This document shows, in pieces, positions 1-8,678 of a stretch of DNA of 64,000 nucleotides. This DNA comes from Thalassospira australica. GTDB taxonomy: Bacteria > Pseudomonadota > Alphaproteobacteria > Rhodospirillales > Thalassospiraceae. The stretch spans positions 1-64,000 of the forward strand of contig NZ_JRJE01000002.1 in assembly GCF_000763295.1 (NCBI RefSeq), written 5' to 3'. Position numbers and translations under genes: made by a program. Under the pieces are notes generated by a model. That model was given only the letters and a program-made list of their open reading frames with translations. It had not been told where the DNA came from and searched no databases. Every line of letters begins with the position of its first letter. Within the stretch, counting starts at the first letter, position 1.

Positions 1-100
1 GACCATCTCAAGCTCTTCTTGGTGGGAGGTCTTCTTCTTAAGCATGCCCCATTGAATCAAAAGTCCCCGCCATTGGCGAGAACTTTGTCAGCAATCTGAA

Positions 101-124
101 AGGGGCTGCAACCAGCCCCTTTTT
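101..124 (+). terminator. Rho-independent terminator
   Basis: Perfect 8-bp stem (AGGGGCTG/CAGCCCCT) with a 4-nt loop followed by a T-run on the + strand. It would end a + strand transcript from a gene left of the window. Positions 1-100 hold no gene I can identify; an open frame reaches a stop at 97-99 and could be the tail of such a gene. Confidence 0.7.
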
Positions 125-144
125 CATTGGTTATTGCGATGTGA

Positions 145-975
145 TCAGTCCCAGTAGGGGGCAAGTCCATCCGGGCTGACGATACGGCCGTTTTCGTTGG
201 CAAGATCATGGATTGCCTGCATTTGTTCGCCGGTTAATTCGAAATCAAAGATATCGAAGTTTTCAACAACGCGGGCTTCGCCTACGGTCTTGGACAGGGC
301 AATCACATTGTTCTGCTGAATGACCCAACGCAAGACGATCTGGGCAATCGATTTACCCTCATCAGAAGCAATTGCCTTGAGCGTTTCATTTTCAAACACC
401 TTGCCATCGGCCATTGCGTAATAGCCGGTTAGCGACATGCCAAGCTTGTTGGCAGCATCCATGACAACCGATTGATCAAGAAACGGGTGATATTCGATCT
501 GATTGGTAACAATCGGGGCATCGGAAAGTTCGACGGCGTCGTTCATCAGGGCGGTGGTGAAGTTGCTGACACCGACATGGCGAACCTTGCCGGCAGTTTT
601 AACGTCATTTAGCGCGCCAATCTGTTCTGCCAGCGGCACCTCGTCATTCGGCCAATGCAACAAAAGCAGATCAACATAGTCGGTGCGCAGCTTTTTCAGG
701 CTTTCATCGACCGATGCGATGAAATCATCGTGGCGATAGTTTTTCACCCATACCTTGGTCGTCAGGAAGATTTCCTTACGCGGGACATCGGACGTTTCGA
801 TTGCTTCGCCGACCGCTGCTTCGTTTTCATATATCTGGGCCGTATCGATATGGCGAAAACCGGTTTCAAGCGCTTTGGGCACGATACGTTTCACGTCATC
901 TTCGGCCATACGAAATGTACCGAAGCCAAGTGCCGGAATGGTTGCACCATTTGTTTTGATATCAAACATTTTCAT
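145..975 (-). CDS. Aldo/keto reductase (2,5-diketogluconate reductase-like)
   Basis: A 276-residue cytosolic NADPH-dependent oxidoreductase of the AKR superfamily, full length for the family. The (beta/alpha)8 barrel signatures are visible: GFRHIDTAQIYENE near residues 40-53 carries the catalytic Asp and Tyr, the Lys lies in FLTTKVW, and the His in LLLLHWP. VGVSNF and the C-terminal LSKT cofactor loop are also present. Such enzymes reduce aldehydes and ketones, including methylglyoxal and diketogluconate; the substrate cannot be read from the sequence. The gene stands alone, downstream of a divergently controlled MFS gene on the same strand. Confidence 0.92.
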   Translation of the reverse strand: MKMFDIKTNGATIPALGFGTFRMAEDDVKRIVPKALETGFRHIDTAQIYENEAAVGEAIETSDVPRKEIFLTTKVWVKNYRHDDFIASVDESLKKLRTDYVDLLLLHWPNDEVPLAEQIGALNDVKTAGKVRHVGVSNFTTALMNDAVELSDAPIVTNQIEYHPFLDQSVVMDAANKLGMSLTGYYAMADGKVFENETLKAIASDEGKSIAQIVLRWVIQQNNVIALSKTVGEARVVENFDIFDFELTGEQMQAIHDLANENGRIVSPDGLAPYWD

Positions 976-1065
976 ACCTTTTGATCACAGGGTTTAGTTG
1001 CGAAACACGCCAAAAAGAAATTCGTTCCACAGAAGAACGAATTTCTTTGGCTTAAATCACTCTGC

Positions 1066-2250
1066 TTATTCTGCTGGTTGCAATGCGGTGACATCACGAC
1101 GTTCAAGCGCGCCGCTCAGTCGTGTCAGGCCCAGTGCACCAATCACCAGCACCGCACCAATCCACGGGGTCGCCCCCAGACCAAGGCTTGAAGAAACCAC
1201 CTGGCCGCCAATCCACGCACCAAGGGCAATGCCAAGATTAAAGGCCGCGATATTAAGGGCCGAGGCAACATCGACGCCCCCCGGACGGTGCCGTTTGGCA
1301 AGCTGCACGACATAAAGCTGCAAGCCCGGTACATTGGCAAATTGCAGGAAACCAAGTGCACCCAGTGTGACAACAGCAGCGATTGGCGAAATCGCGGTAA
1401 AGGTAAACAGGACAAGCACGGCGGCTTGCAGAATAAACAGGATGCTCAGGGCAGTTACCGGGTTCTTGTTGGCGACCTTGCCACCGACAACATTACCGAT
1501 GGCAATTGCGACACCATAAAAGATCAGGATCAGGCTAACCGACGTTTCTGCAAAACCGGTGATTTCCTGAAGGATCGCTGAGAGATAGGTAAACGCAACG
1601 AAGGTTCCACCATATCCAAGGGCCGTCATGCCATAGACAATCAACAAACGCGAGCTGCCCAGAACACGGAGCTGTTCCATGATGCTGGTGGCTTCACCGC
1701 GTTTCAGGTTCGATGGCAACAGGGCCGCGATCCCGACAAAGGAAATCAACCCCAGAAGGGCAACACCCCAGAAGGTCGCACGCCAGCCAAACATCTGACC
1801 GATAAAGGTACCAAGCGGCACACCGGTAACGATTGCAACCGTCAGCCCCATAAACATCATGGCAATGGCCGATGCCCGGCGGTCTTCAGGCACCAGATCC
1901 GCCGCAATCGTTGCCCCGATCGAAAAGAATACGCCATGGGCAAAGGCGGCAATCACACGCGCAACCAAAAGCATTTCATAAGTCGGGCTGATGGCGGCAA
2001 CAACGTTACCAATGAGGAAAATCCCCATCAGACCAAGCATCAGGGATTTGCGGTTCATCCCGCCGGTAAGTGCCGTCAGAATTGGTGCCCCAAAGGTCAC
2101 ACCAAGCGCATAAACACTGACAATCAACCCGGCCAACGGCAGGGTAATATCAAGATCGGTTGCAACCGTCGGCAAAAGCCCGACAATCACAAACTCCGTT
2201 GTACCGATTGCATAGGCCGCAATCGTCAACGCAAACAAAGCAAGTGGCAT
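1066..2250 (-). CDS. MFS transporter, DHA1/AraJ-like
   Basis: A 394-residue inner-membrane major facilitator protein with about 12 hydrophobic segments, starting MPLALFALTIAAYAIGTTEF. The start at 2250 is preferred over an ATG 17 codons upstream because AAGGAG lies just before it. The family (AraJ, PbuE, drug/H+ antiporters) exports sugars, purines or drugs by proton antiport. The motif between helices 2 and 3 is recognisable (GAPILTALTGGMNRK). It is transcribed divergently from a LysR gene starting at 2400, which probably controls it. Specific substrate unknown. Confidence 0.9.
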   Translation of the reverse strand: MPLALFALTIAAYAIGTTEFVIVGLLPTVATDLDITLPLAGLIVSVYALGVTFGAPILTALTGGMNRKSLMLGLMGIFLIGNVVAAISPTYEMLLVARVIAAFAHGVFFSIGATIAADLVPEDRRASAIAMMFMGLTVAIVTGVPLGTFIGQMFGWRATFWGVALLGLISFVGIAALLPSNLKRGEATSIMEQLRVLGSSRLLIVYGMTALGYGGTFVAFTYLSAILQEITGFAETSVSLILIFYGVAIAIGNVVGGKVANKNPVTALSILFILQAAVLVLFTFTAISPIAAVVTLGALGFLQFANVPGLQLYVVQLAKRHRPGGVDVASALNIAAFNLGIALGAWIGGQVVSSSLGLGATPWIGAVLVIGALGLTRLSGALERRDVTALQPAE

Positions 2251-2337
2251 TCGAATTCTCCTTCCGCGACGGACACGGATCATGTTTGCTAACGGGGACA
2301 TCCCCCGAAATTTGACGGGACTATGCCAAACTGGGCC

Positions 2338-2362
2338 TTGCGCGATAATCCGGATTGCGCGA
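2338..2362. promoter_or_regulatory. Direct-repeat site between MFS and LysR genes
   Basis: Two identical TTGCGCGA octamers at 2338-2345 and 2355-2362, 17 bp apart, with the palindrome AATCCGGATT (2347-2356) between them. They lie in the divergent intergenic region, about 40 bp upstream of the LysR start, a usual place for a LysR-type binding site. Binding is inferred. Confidence 0.4.
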
Positions 2363-2399
2363 CAACCATATGTGAATTCAATTCAAAGGATGGGAAGTA

Positions 2400-3314
2400 T
2401 TGGACAATCGTGCAGGCGAAATGGAAACCTTCATCAAGGTCGTTGAGCATGGCAGTTTTTCGATGGCCGGGCGTGATTTGCACATGTCACCCTCCGCCGT
2501 CAGCAAACTGGTGACCCGGATTGAAGACCGCCTGGAAACACGCCTGCTTGTGCGCTCCACGCGCAAACTGCAGCTCACCCCCGAAGGCGAGCTATACCTG
2601 CACCGGGCGCGGACAATTCTTGATCAAATCGATGAAACGGATCGACTGGTTGCAGGCGGCGGACAAATTACCCCACGTGGTAAACTCAGCATCAATGCAT
2701 CCATCGCCTTTTCCGAGGTTTTCATTATTCCGGTCCTGCCGAAATTCATGCAGCAATACCCCGACATCGAGTTGGACCTGACCCAAACCGATGGCATTGT
2801 TGATTTACTCGAAGAACGTGCAGATATTGCGATTAGATCCGGGGCGTTACCCGATTCAAACCTGATGGCGCGCAAGTTACTTGAAACCAGGCGCATGATT
2901 GTTGCGGCACCGTCCTATCTGGCAAGACACGGGACACCGCAAACACCGACGGATTTGCCGGATCACAATTGCCTACGCTTCAATTTTATCAAGGGTCGGA
3001 ATTTCTGGCCCTTTACCGACCCTGATACCGGCCACCAGTTTGACCAAACCATCAACGGCCAATTCCATGGAAATAGCGGCCCGCTGGTCAAGGAAATGTG
3101 TATCTCGGGAATAGGTATTGCACGTATTGGTGCCTTTCACGTTCGCGACGCTATCGAACGCGGAGAGCTGGTTGAAATTCTACCCGAATGGACCAGAACC
3201 GATATCGAAACGGTACATGCCGTTTGGGCCGGGCACGCACATTTGGCAACGCGCATCCGGGCTTTTATCGACTTTCTTGCCGAAAACATGAAAACGGCCA
3301 ATCGTTCCGAGTGA
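2400..3314 (+). CDS. LysR-family transcriptional regulator
   Basis: A 304-residue DNA-binding regulator. The N-terminal winged helix (about residues 5-65: METFIKVVEHGSFSMAGRDL, then SAVSKLVTRIEDRLE) is followed by a periplasmic-binding-protein-like effector domain to the end. The open frame begins with TTG at 2400 behind an AAGGA-type ribosome site; the ATG at 2421 (METFIK) is an alternative start. LysR proteins usually activate the divergent gene when they bind a small inducer, so the MFS transporter at 1066-2250 is the likely target. Wing wording resembles the CrgA/DmlR subgroup. Confidence 0.9.
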   Translation: MDNRAGEMETFIKVVEHGSFSMAGRDLHMSPSAVSKLVTRIEDRLETRLLVRSTRKLQLTPEGELYLHRARTILDQIDETDRLVAGGGQITPRGKLSINASIAFSEVFIIPVLPKFMQQYPDIELDLTQTDGIVDLLEERADIAIRSGALPDSNLMARKLLETRRMIVAAPSYLARHGTPQTPTDLPDHNCLRFNFIKGRNFWPFTDPDTGHQFDQTINGQFHGNSGPLVKEMCISGIGIARIGAFHVRDAIERGELVEILPEWTRTDIETVHAVWAGHAHLATRIRAFIDFLAENMKTANRSE

Positions 3315-3321
3315 ACCGAAA

Positions 3322-4272
3322 TTATTCAGCCTTACGCAGCGTCAGGATTACAATACCGCTGACCACGATCAAACCGCCAACCATCTGGATCGGGCTGATC
3401 ATTTGACCAAGCACCACCCATCCAAAAAGCAATGTTGCCACCGGTTCAACATTCATCACCGGCGCATTGCGTGCCATATCAAGACGCGGCACGGTGATGA
3501 ACAATACTGAAAAAGCACTGCCATAAAGCACCATCAACGCTCCAAGGCCGATCCAGCCTACTGTCGCATCCGGCAGGCCCATGCCACCGGGCAGAACATC
3601 GCCAATCCCGGCAATGATCATGGCAATGAAAACCACCACCATGGTAAACATGGACCGCACCTGCCCGTTGATCCCCGCCAGTTTATGATCGGTGACCCAA
3701 AAGGCGACTGAAAGTGCACTCGCCGCCATCAAGGCAAAACCGATACCAAGCCACCAGTCTGATGGCACATCCGCCCCGCCCCCCAAAATGGTTGGCAGAT
3801 CAAGGGCAAGAACAAGCCCTGATAGAATAAACAGCATCAAGGCGGCTGCGCGCAGGCTCGGGCGCGCCCCACCCAATCCCCAGGTCAAAAGAGCCAGAAT
3901 GATCGGAAAGGTATTGGCCGTTAGCAGGGCCAGCGCAACCGGCACCCTTGCAACGGCAGAATACAAACACAGACTTTGAATCGTGATCATCAGGCCCAGC
4001 ACCAATTGCCACCACCCCAAACCACGTGGCAAACGGATCGAATGGCGCTGGAAAAAGACAAGGGCGGCAAGTATGGATAAGGCCACCGCCGAGCGACACA
4101 ACACCGCCAGCAACAATCCGGTCCCGTTTTCAAAAGCCAATCGCGCCGCAACGTGATTGCCGGCAAAAAAACAGGCAACCGCCGCCAAAATCATCACCGC
4201 AATCTGGCGCGGGAAAAGCTGTGGCGCATTATGTGGACGCAAAGGGGCTTGGCCTGGGCTGGTCGAGGGCAT
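3322..4272 (-). CDS. EamA/DMT-family transporter
   Basis: A 316-residue inner-membrane protein with about ten transmembrane segments arranged as two EamA repeats (roughly residues 25-155 and 170-312). Members of the drug/metabolite transporter superfamily export amino acids, nucleosides or other metabolites. It converges tightly on the LysR gene (7 bp between stops). The first 20 residues are hydrophilic, consistent with a cytosolic N-terminus. The substrate is not evident. Confidence 0.88.
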   Translation of the reverse strand: MPSTSPGQAPLRPHNAPQLFPRQIAVMILAAVACFFAGNHVAARLAFENGTGLLLAVLCRSAVALSILAALVFFQRHSIRLPRGLGWWQLVLGLMITIQSLCLYSAVARVPVALALLTANTFPIILALLTWGLGGARPSLRAAALMLFILSGLVLALDLPTILGGGADVPSDWWLGIGFALMAASALSVAFWVTDHKLAGINGQVRSMFTMVVVFIAMIIAGIGDVLPGGMGLPDATVGWIGLGALMVLYGSAFSVLFITVPRLDMARNAPVMNVEPVATLLFGWVVLGQMISPIQMVGGLIVVSGIVILTLRKAE

Positions 4273-4487
4273 CGTGGGGCATTTCCAAAATGGGGTGGCT
4301 CCACGAATAGACCTTATGCACCATTATAAAACAAGATGTTATCCACTGTCCTGATGGGCAGGCGCGCCAGGCTCAGGACCAATTAATCCGGTGAATACGA
4401 AGGACAGACGTTATATTTACAAACTCCTGCCTCAAACCCCTTGGACTTCACAAATATACCGTCTGCCATTCAAACTAAATTAATAGG

Positions 4488-5474
4488 TCACGAGCCTAAA
4501 AATTCCATGCAGCGCTGTGCGACAAGCCGGGCCGGTTGCAAAGAGGGATGCGAAAACGGTACCAATTCCGTTTCCGGCAATAACGGGCGCGCAAAGCCCC
4601 CTTCAAACAGGGTCTGGTGCAAACGTTGGTGACGCTCGCTGGCCAAGCCTGTCGGAGCATAGATGTAAACACCGCCCGACGCAGCGGCGGCCTCGCAGCA
4701 CATCGAGACGGAATCACTGGTCACGATCAGAACGTCGGCAAGTGCCAGATAGCCAAAATACGGATTTTCGTCCTGCGACGTCCAGTCATGCAGATGATAG
4801 GCAACACCAGACGCCGCCAGACGATCTGCAATCAGTTCTTCGCAATCGCGCCCTGTGCGGCGGCTGGTGGTCACCAGCAAACTTCCATCTACCGCGCTGG
4901 CGGCTTCAATCGCCCGCGAGATAACCTCTTCGGCCATGGCGCGGGTAAAGGTGGTTTTTTTGGTGCTTCCGCCAATGATCACGGCAAAGCGCGGCCCCGG
5001 AAGCCCTTTGAAATGCGCGCGCCATTTGTCAGCCTCGACCAGCAATCTGGTTTCGGTCACACGATGCGGCGCACCAGGCAGTTCGACAATATTTTCACGA
5101 ACCGTCATGCGATCATGGGCGGGGACAGCAATAAGATCAAACGCATTCTCGCCACCATCCGGACGCATGATCTGGCAAATGCGGGTATGGCCACGACTTT
5201 GTTTTTTGATCCATCGCGCCACAGGGGCCGTGCGTCGCCCGGCAGAAATCACAAGATCCGGCCACGGGGCCACCAAACGGTTTTTGGAAACTTCATCAAT
5301 TCCAATCAGGCTGGCGCCGCGAATGATGTTTGGCAGGCGGGCCAATTTTGTATAGCCGATATCAACCCGCTTGAAGGGCTGCGCCAAAGCTTCGGCGACA
5401 CCGACGGCCTGACTGACATTCCCGGCACGATCATCGGCCAAAACCCAAATCAGGTGTGTGTCTTGATCGCTCAT
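4488..5474 (-). CDS. ELM1/GtrOC1-family protein (DUF1022)
   Basis: A 328-residue protein of the family named after plant mitochondrial fission factor ELM1, widespread in alphaproteobacteria. Visible family features are the N-terminal WVLADDRAGNVSQAVGVAEA, PDLVISAGRRTAPVA around residue 75, VIIGGSTKKTTF in the middle, and a C-terminal LIVTSDSVSMCCEAAAAS segment typical of GT-B glycosyltransferase-like folds. The bacterial function is unsettled; a nucleotide-sugar-dependent envelope role has been suggested from the fold. It is a single-gene unit. Confidence 0.88.
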   Translation of the reverse strand: MSDQDTHLIWVLADDRAGNVSQAVGVAEALAQPFKRVDIGYTKLARLPNIIRGASLIGIDEVSKNRLVAPWPDLVISAGRRTAPVARWIKKQSRGHTRICQIMRPDGGENAFDLIAVPAHDRMTVRENIVELPGAPHRVTETRLLVEADKWRAHFKGLPGPRFAVIIGGSTKKTTFTRAMAEEVISRAIEAASAVDGSLLVTTSRRTGRDCEELIADRLAASGVAYHLHDWTSQDENPYFGYLALADVLIVTSDSVSMCCEAAAASGGVYIYAPTGLASERHQRLHQTLFEGGFARPLLPETELVPFSHPSLQPARLVAQRCMEFLGS

Positions 5475-5859
5475 GCAGGGAACTTTCCTGACAGGTTTAT
5501 TGCTTATGGACGCATCTTCAATCCGCGCATCGGCTTGGCCGTTCTGAGGAAGTGCGGACGCCTTTCTGATAGGTACAGCCTGATCCGCTTATTATCAAGC
5601 GCCAGCCACGGAAAATGCTTTAACACAGGCATTTATCACCAGCCGGATTACCATCGACCGTTGGTCTGTTCGGGCACGATCCGAATTTCACCCGCAATCA
5701 TGCGTGTGCAAAATACGAACAATAACCGCATCTCGACGGTTGCGGACGCGCCTGCTACAACACCTTCAGAAATCAGCGTGTCCCGTGAAGGCACTCAAGA
5801 TCATGGACAGGAGACGATGCGTTGTCCCCTGATCTTGATCAGGGTCAGAGGATAAATGT
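5475..5859. other. Intergenic stretch before the NtrC-type regulator
   Basis: 385 bp between divergent genes. I find no convincing reading frame here. The recognisable element is the inverted repeat at 5827-5844; promoters for both flanking genes must lie here but no clear -35/-10 pair stands out. Confidence 0.5.
5827..5844. promoter_or_regulatory. 8-bp inverted repeat just upstream of regulator gene
   Basis: CCCTGATC-TT-GATCAGGG, a perfect palindrome with a 2-bp centre, ending 16 bp before the GTG start at 5860 and directly before the AGAGGA ribosome site. A likely operator, perhaps for autoregulation by the downstream protein. Confidence 0.45.
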
Positions 5860-7242
5860 GTGTCAATAGTCAGCCAATGCGTTTTGCTTCTTACCGATGA
5901 CACGGATGTGCGCAACGCCGCGCAACAAAGCCTTGCGCACGCCAATCTTGATCTTCAGGTCCTTTCAGACATGACATCGGCACTTGACCAACTTCACAGC
6001 GGTTGGACGGGGGTCATCATTGCTGACCATGGTATTGCGGATTTCAACATCTCCGATTTTCTGACTGCGATTGAAAAAATTGATCCGGAACTGCCGGTTA
6101 TTTTGGTGGATGGTAAGTCTGACCTTGGCGAAACCACCCGACCAGACCCGACCCAACATGACGCGGCGTTTGATGTCATTGGGCCAATTTGCGCCCCCAC
6201 CCAATTCAACAAGATCACCCAACGTGCGCTGCGCCATCGGAGACTTGTGCTTGAAAACCGGATGCTGCGCGGGGCGTTGGCCCACTATACCAACACAGCC
6301 CCTGCAATCATCGGCACCAGCCCGGCCATGGAAAAACTTCGCGCATCCCTGACCAAGGCTGCCGCCAGCCATGCCCATGTCCTGATCCATGGGGAAAGCG
6401 GGTCGGGCAAGGAAGTCATCGCCCGGAACCTGCACGTCATGTCGCGACGCCCCGGACCATTTGTTGTGGTGGATTGTGGTGGCATGCCCGAACACCTGAT
6501 CGACGCAGAACTGTTTGGCGATAGGCCTTTTGAAACAGCCGGGACCAATCCCCACCCGATCGGCAAGCTTGATCTGGTCGATACAGGGACGCTTTTCCTT
6601 GATGAAATAGAAAGCCTGCCGCTTGCCCTGCAGGTCAAACTGTTACGTGTTTTGCAAGAACGCAGTCGCGGCCGTGCCCGCCCCGATCCCGGGCAACCAC
6701 ACCAAGCTGATTTGCGCATCATTGCAGCAACAAAGATCGATTTGCGCAAAGCCGCAACCCAAGGGGCATTTCGCGAGGATCTGTATTACCGGTTAAATGT
6801 TATCGAGCTTTCCATCCCCCCTTTGCGCGAACGTCCAGACGATATTCCCTTGCTATTTGATCACTTCACCCGTGATGCTGCCAAACGACTGGGCCGCACG
6901 GTTGATGCATTAAGCTTGGCTGAGATCACACAAATCAAAGCCCATGACTGGCCGGGCAACATTCGCGCGTTGCGCAATGCCGCCGAACGTCGTGTTTTGG
7001 GGGAAGATCGTCTAATTGCGCCGATGATGGCAGCCACGGATCAGGGCGAACCAAGCAGCCTTTCCCTGCCCCAACAGGTGGAAGGCTTTGAAAAAAAACT
7101 GATCATCGAAGCTCTTGGCAAACACGGTGGAAATGTTACTGCCACGGTCACTGCACTTGGGGTACCGCGTAAAACATTCTATGACAAATTGACCAAATAC
7201 GGCATCATACCCGCAGAATTTCGCAGACAACGCAAAGCTTGA
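5860..7242 (+). CDS. NtrC/DctD-type AAA+ regulator with degenerate receiver and no GAFTGA
   Basis: A 460-residue three-domain regulator. Residues 1-120 form a receiver domain with acidic pair D13/D14 and the phosphoacceptor D56, but the conserved Thr is Asp (PVILVDG) and the conserved Lys of the KP motif is missing. Residues about 145-375 are the AAA+ core: Walker A GESGSGKE, Walker B GTLFLDEIE, R-finger REDLYYRLNV. Where GAFTGA should follow ELFG, at the same spacing, the sequence is FETAGT. The C-terminal Fis-type helix-turn-helix (GVPRKTFYDKLTKYGI) is DctD-like. GTG start with AGAGGA upstream. Loss of the sigma-54 contact loop suggests repression or sigma-70 regulation. Confidence 0.88.
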   Translation: MSIVSQCVLLLTDDTDVRNAAQQSLAHANLDLQVLSDMTSALDQLHSGWTGVIIADHGIADFNISDFLTAIEKIDPELPVILVDGKSDLGETTRPDPTQHDAAFDVIGPICAPTQFNKITQRALRHRRLVLENRMLRGALAHYTNTAPAIIGTSPAMEKLRASLTKAAASHAHVLIHGESGSGKEVIARNLHVMSRRPGPFVVVDCGGMPEHLIDAELFGDRPFETAGTNPHPIGKLDLVDTGTLFLDEIESLPLALQVKLLRVLQERSRGRARPDPGQPHQADLRIIAATKIDLRKAATQGAFREDLYYRLNVIELSIPPLRERPDDIPLLFDHFTRDAAKRLGRTVDALSLAEITQIKAHDWPGNIRALRNAAERRVLGEDRLIAPMMAATDQGEPSSLSLPQQVEGFEKKLIIEALGKHGGNVTATVTALGVPRKTFYDKLTKYGIIPAEFRRQRKA

Positions 7243-7273
7243 AGCCTTATTGGCATGACGGAGTGCTGCTGAG

Positions 7274-7783
7274 ATGTCGAAAATGAATTTCAATGACTAT
7301 GGACGCTGCATGGCCAAATATAACAGTTGGCAAAATGGCGTCCTGTTTGAACTCTGTGATCAAATTGGCGACGCGGAACGTCGCCGTGATCTGGGGATGT
7401 TTTTCGGGTCAATCCACAACACCCTCAATCACATCATTTATCTTGATCAGCGTATTCTCGATTTTCTTGAAACCGGCGAGGTCGGGGCATTTAACGCCAC
7501 AACCATTGTTGCCGACGACTTTTCGACGCTTACGTCCATGCGCCGCGACGTCGATGCCAAAATCAGTGAATTTGTTGATAAAAGCGATCATAGCTGGCAG
7601 GACGAAACGATCGAGATGCAGGGACTTGACCGGGTAAAGCGCAAACTGCCCCGCCAGCTTTTCCTGATTCAGATGTTTAACCACCAAACCCATCACCGAT
7701 CCCAAATCACAGCAGAACTACACAAAATGGGCATTGATTACGGCAATACCGACCTGCCCTTCACGCCTGATCTGCCGCTATGA
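7274..7783 (+). CDS. DinB-family protein
   Basis: A 169-residue DinB/YfiT-like four-helix-bundle protein, normal family length. The metal-binding histidines are visible: one in IHNTLNHIIYLD (about residues 48-58) and the pair in FNHQTHHRSQI near residue 137-147. These bundles bind a divalent metal; many act as thiol-dependent transferases or are induced by DNA damage, but no substrate can be assigned here. It follows the NtrC-type regulator by 31 bp on the same strand and may be cotranscribed. Confidence 0.88.
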   Translation: MSKMNFNDYGRCMAKYNSWQNGVLFELCDQIGDAERRRDLGMFFGSIHNTLNHIIYLDQRILDFLETGEVGAFNATTIVADDFSTLTSMRRDVDAKISEFVDKSDHSWQDETIEMQGLDRVKRKLPRQLFLIQMFNHQTHHRSQITAELHKMGIDYGNTDLPFTPDLPL

Positions 7784-7792
7784 GCGTGCGGG

Positions 7793-8578
7793 TTATTTGC
7801 CGCTAAAGACCGCTTTGCGCTTTTCAAGAAATGCCGTGTAGCCTTCCTTGAAATCGTCACTATCAAAGGCGCGATAGCCTTCATCAAATTCACGTGCATC
7901 AATTGCACCACCCTGACGCAGACGATTGATCATTTTCTTGTGCAGGCGCTGGGTAATCGGTGCGCCCCCGGCAATCCGCGCACCAGTTTTTGTGACCTCG
8001 GCCTCAAAATCCTCAAGCGGCACATGACGCGCAATAAAGCCGATTTCACGCGCTCGCATTGCGTCAAAAACCTGCCCTTCCAGCAAGATTTCAAACAGGG
8101 CGGCCTCGCCAAGAAGATCAAGCATGATTTCAAGTTCCGGATAGCCCAGCGTCGCGCCAAGCTTCATCGGTGGCACGGCAAACCTGGCATTATCGGCGGC
8201 AATTCGCAGGTCACACGATGCCGCCAAAACAAACGATGCCCCCATGCACGGACCATCAATCGCCGCAATCACCGGATGGGTGCAATTTTGAATGGTCTGA
8301 ATGGCTTCGGCATGAAGCATGCCGTAATCACGTGCCTTTTCGAACCCGGCCCGTTCGCGCACAAATTCATGAATGTCCGCCCCCGCGCCAAAACCGGCCC
8401 CTTCGCCACCGCGAATGATCACACAGCGCAGTTCAAGATCATCTGACAGTTCCTGAGCAATCCGCGCCAGTTCCCCCCACATCGGTTTGGTCAGGGCATT
8501 TTTACGCTCTGGCTGACAGATGGAGATCGTGGCAACACGATCATTGATGGTGACATTCAATCCGGTCAGCTCAGACAT
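7793..8578 (-). CDS. Enoyl-CoA hydratase/isomerase-family protein (crotonase fold)
   Basis: A 261-residue crotonase-superfamily protein. The oxyanion-hole regions are present (GAGADIHEF near residue 65, DGPCMGASFVLAASCDLRIA near 108). The two acid residues of classical enoyl-CoA hydratases are replaced: Val stands at the GGGCE position and Pro at the PEIKLG position (PPMKLGATLGY). The protein therefore binds an acyl-CoA but probably is not a standard hydratase; an isomerase, hydrolase or decarboxylase-like role is possible. It converges on the DinB gene with 9 bp between stops. Confidence 0.85.
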   Translation of the reverse strand: MSELTGLNVTINDRVATISICQPERKNALTKPMWGELARIAQELSDDLELRCVIIRGGEGAGFGAGADIHEFVRERAGFEKARDYGMLHAEAIQTIQNCTHPVIAAIDGPCMGASFVLAASCDLRIAADNARFAVPPMKLGATLGYPELEIMLDLLGEAALFEILLEGQVFDAMRAREIGFIARHVPLEDFEAEVTKTGARIAGGAPITQRLHKKMINRLRQGGAIDAREFDEGYRAFDSDDFKEGYTAFLEKRKAVFSGK

Positions 8579-8678
8579 GACATTTCCTTTGGGCTTGTGG
8601 GGCTGCTGTTTGGGCGTAATTTAATTCGGTAGACCTGTACCGAATAAACCCAAATGAGATTTTTGCCAATGGTGTCTG

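Noticed and set aside
4617..5855. 412-codon open frame on the + strand
   Set aside because: Mostly antisense to the ELM1-family gene; no domain-like sequence and no ribosome site.
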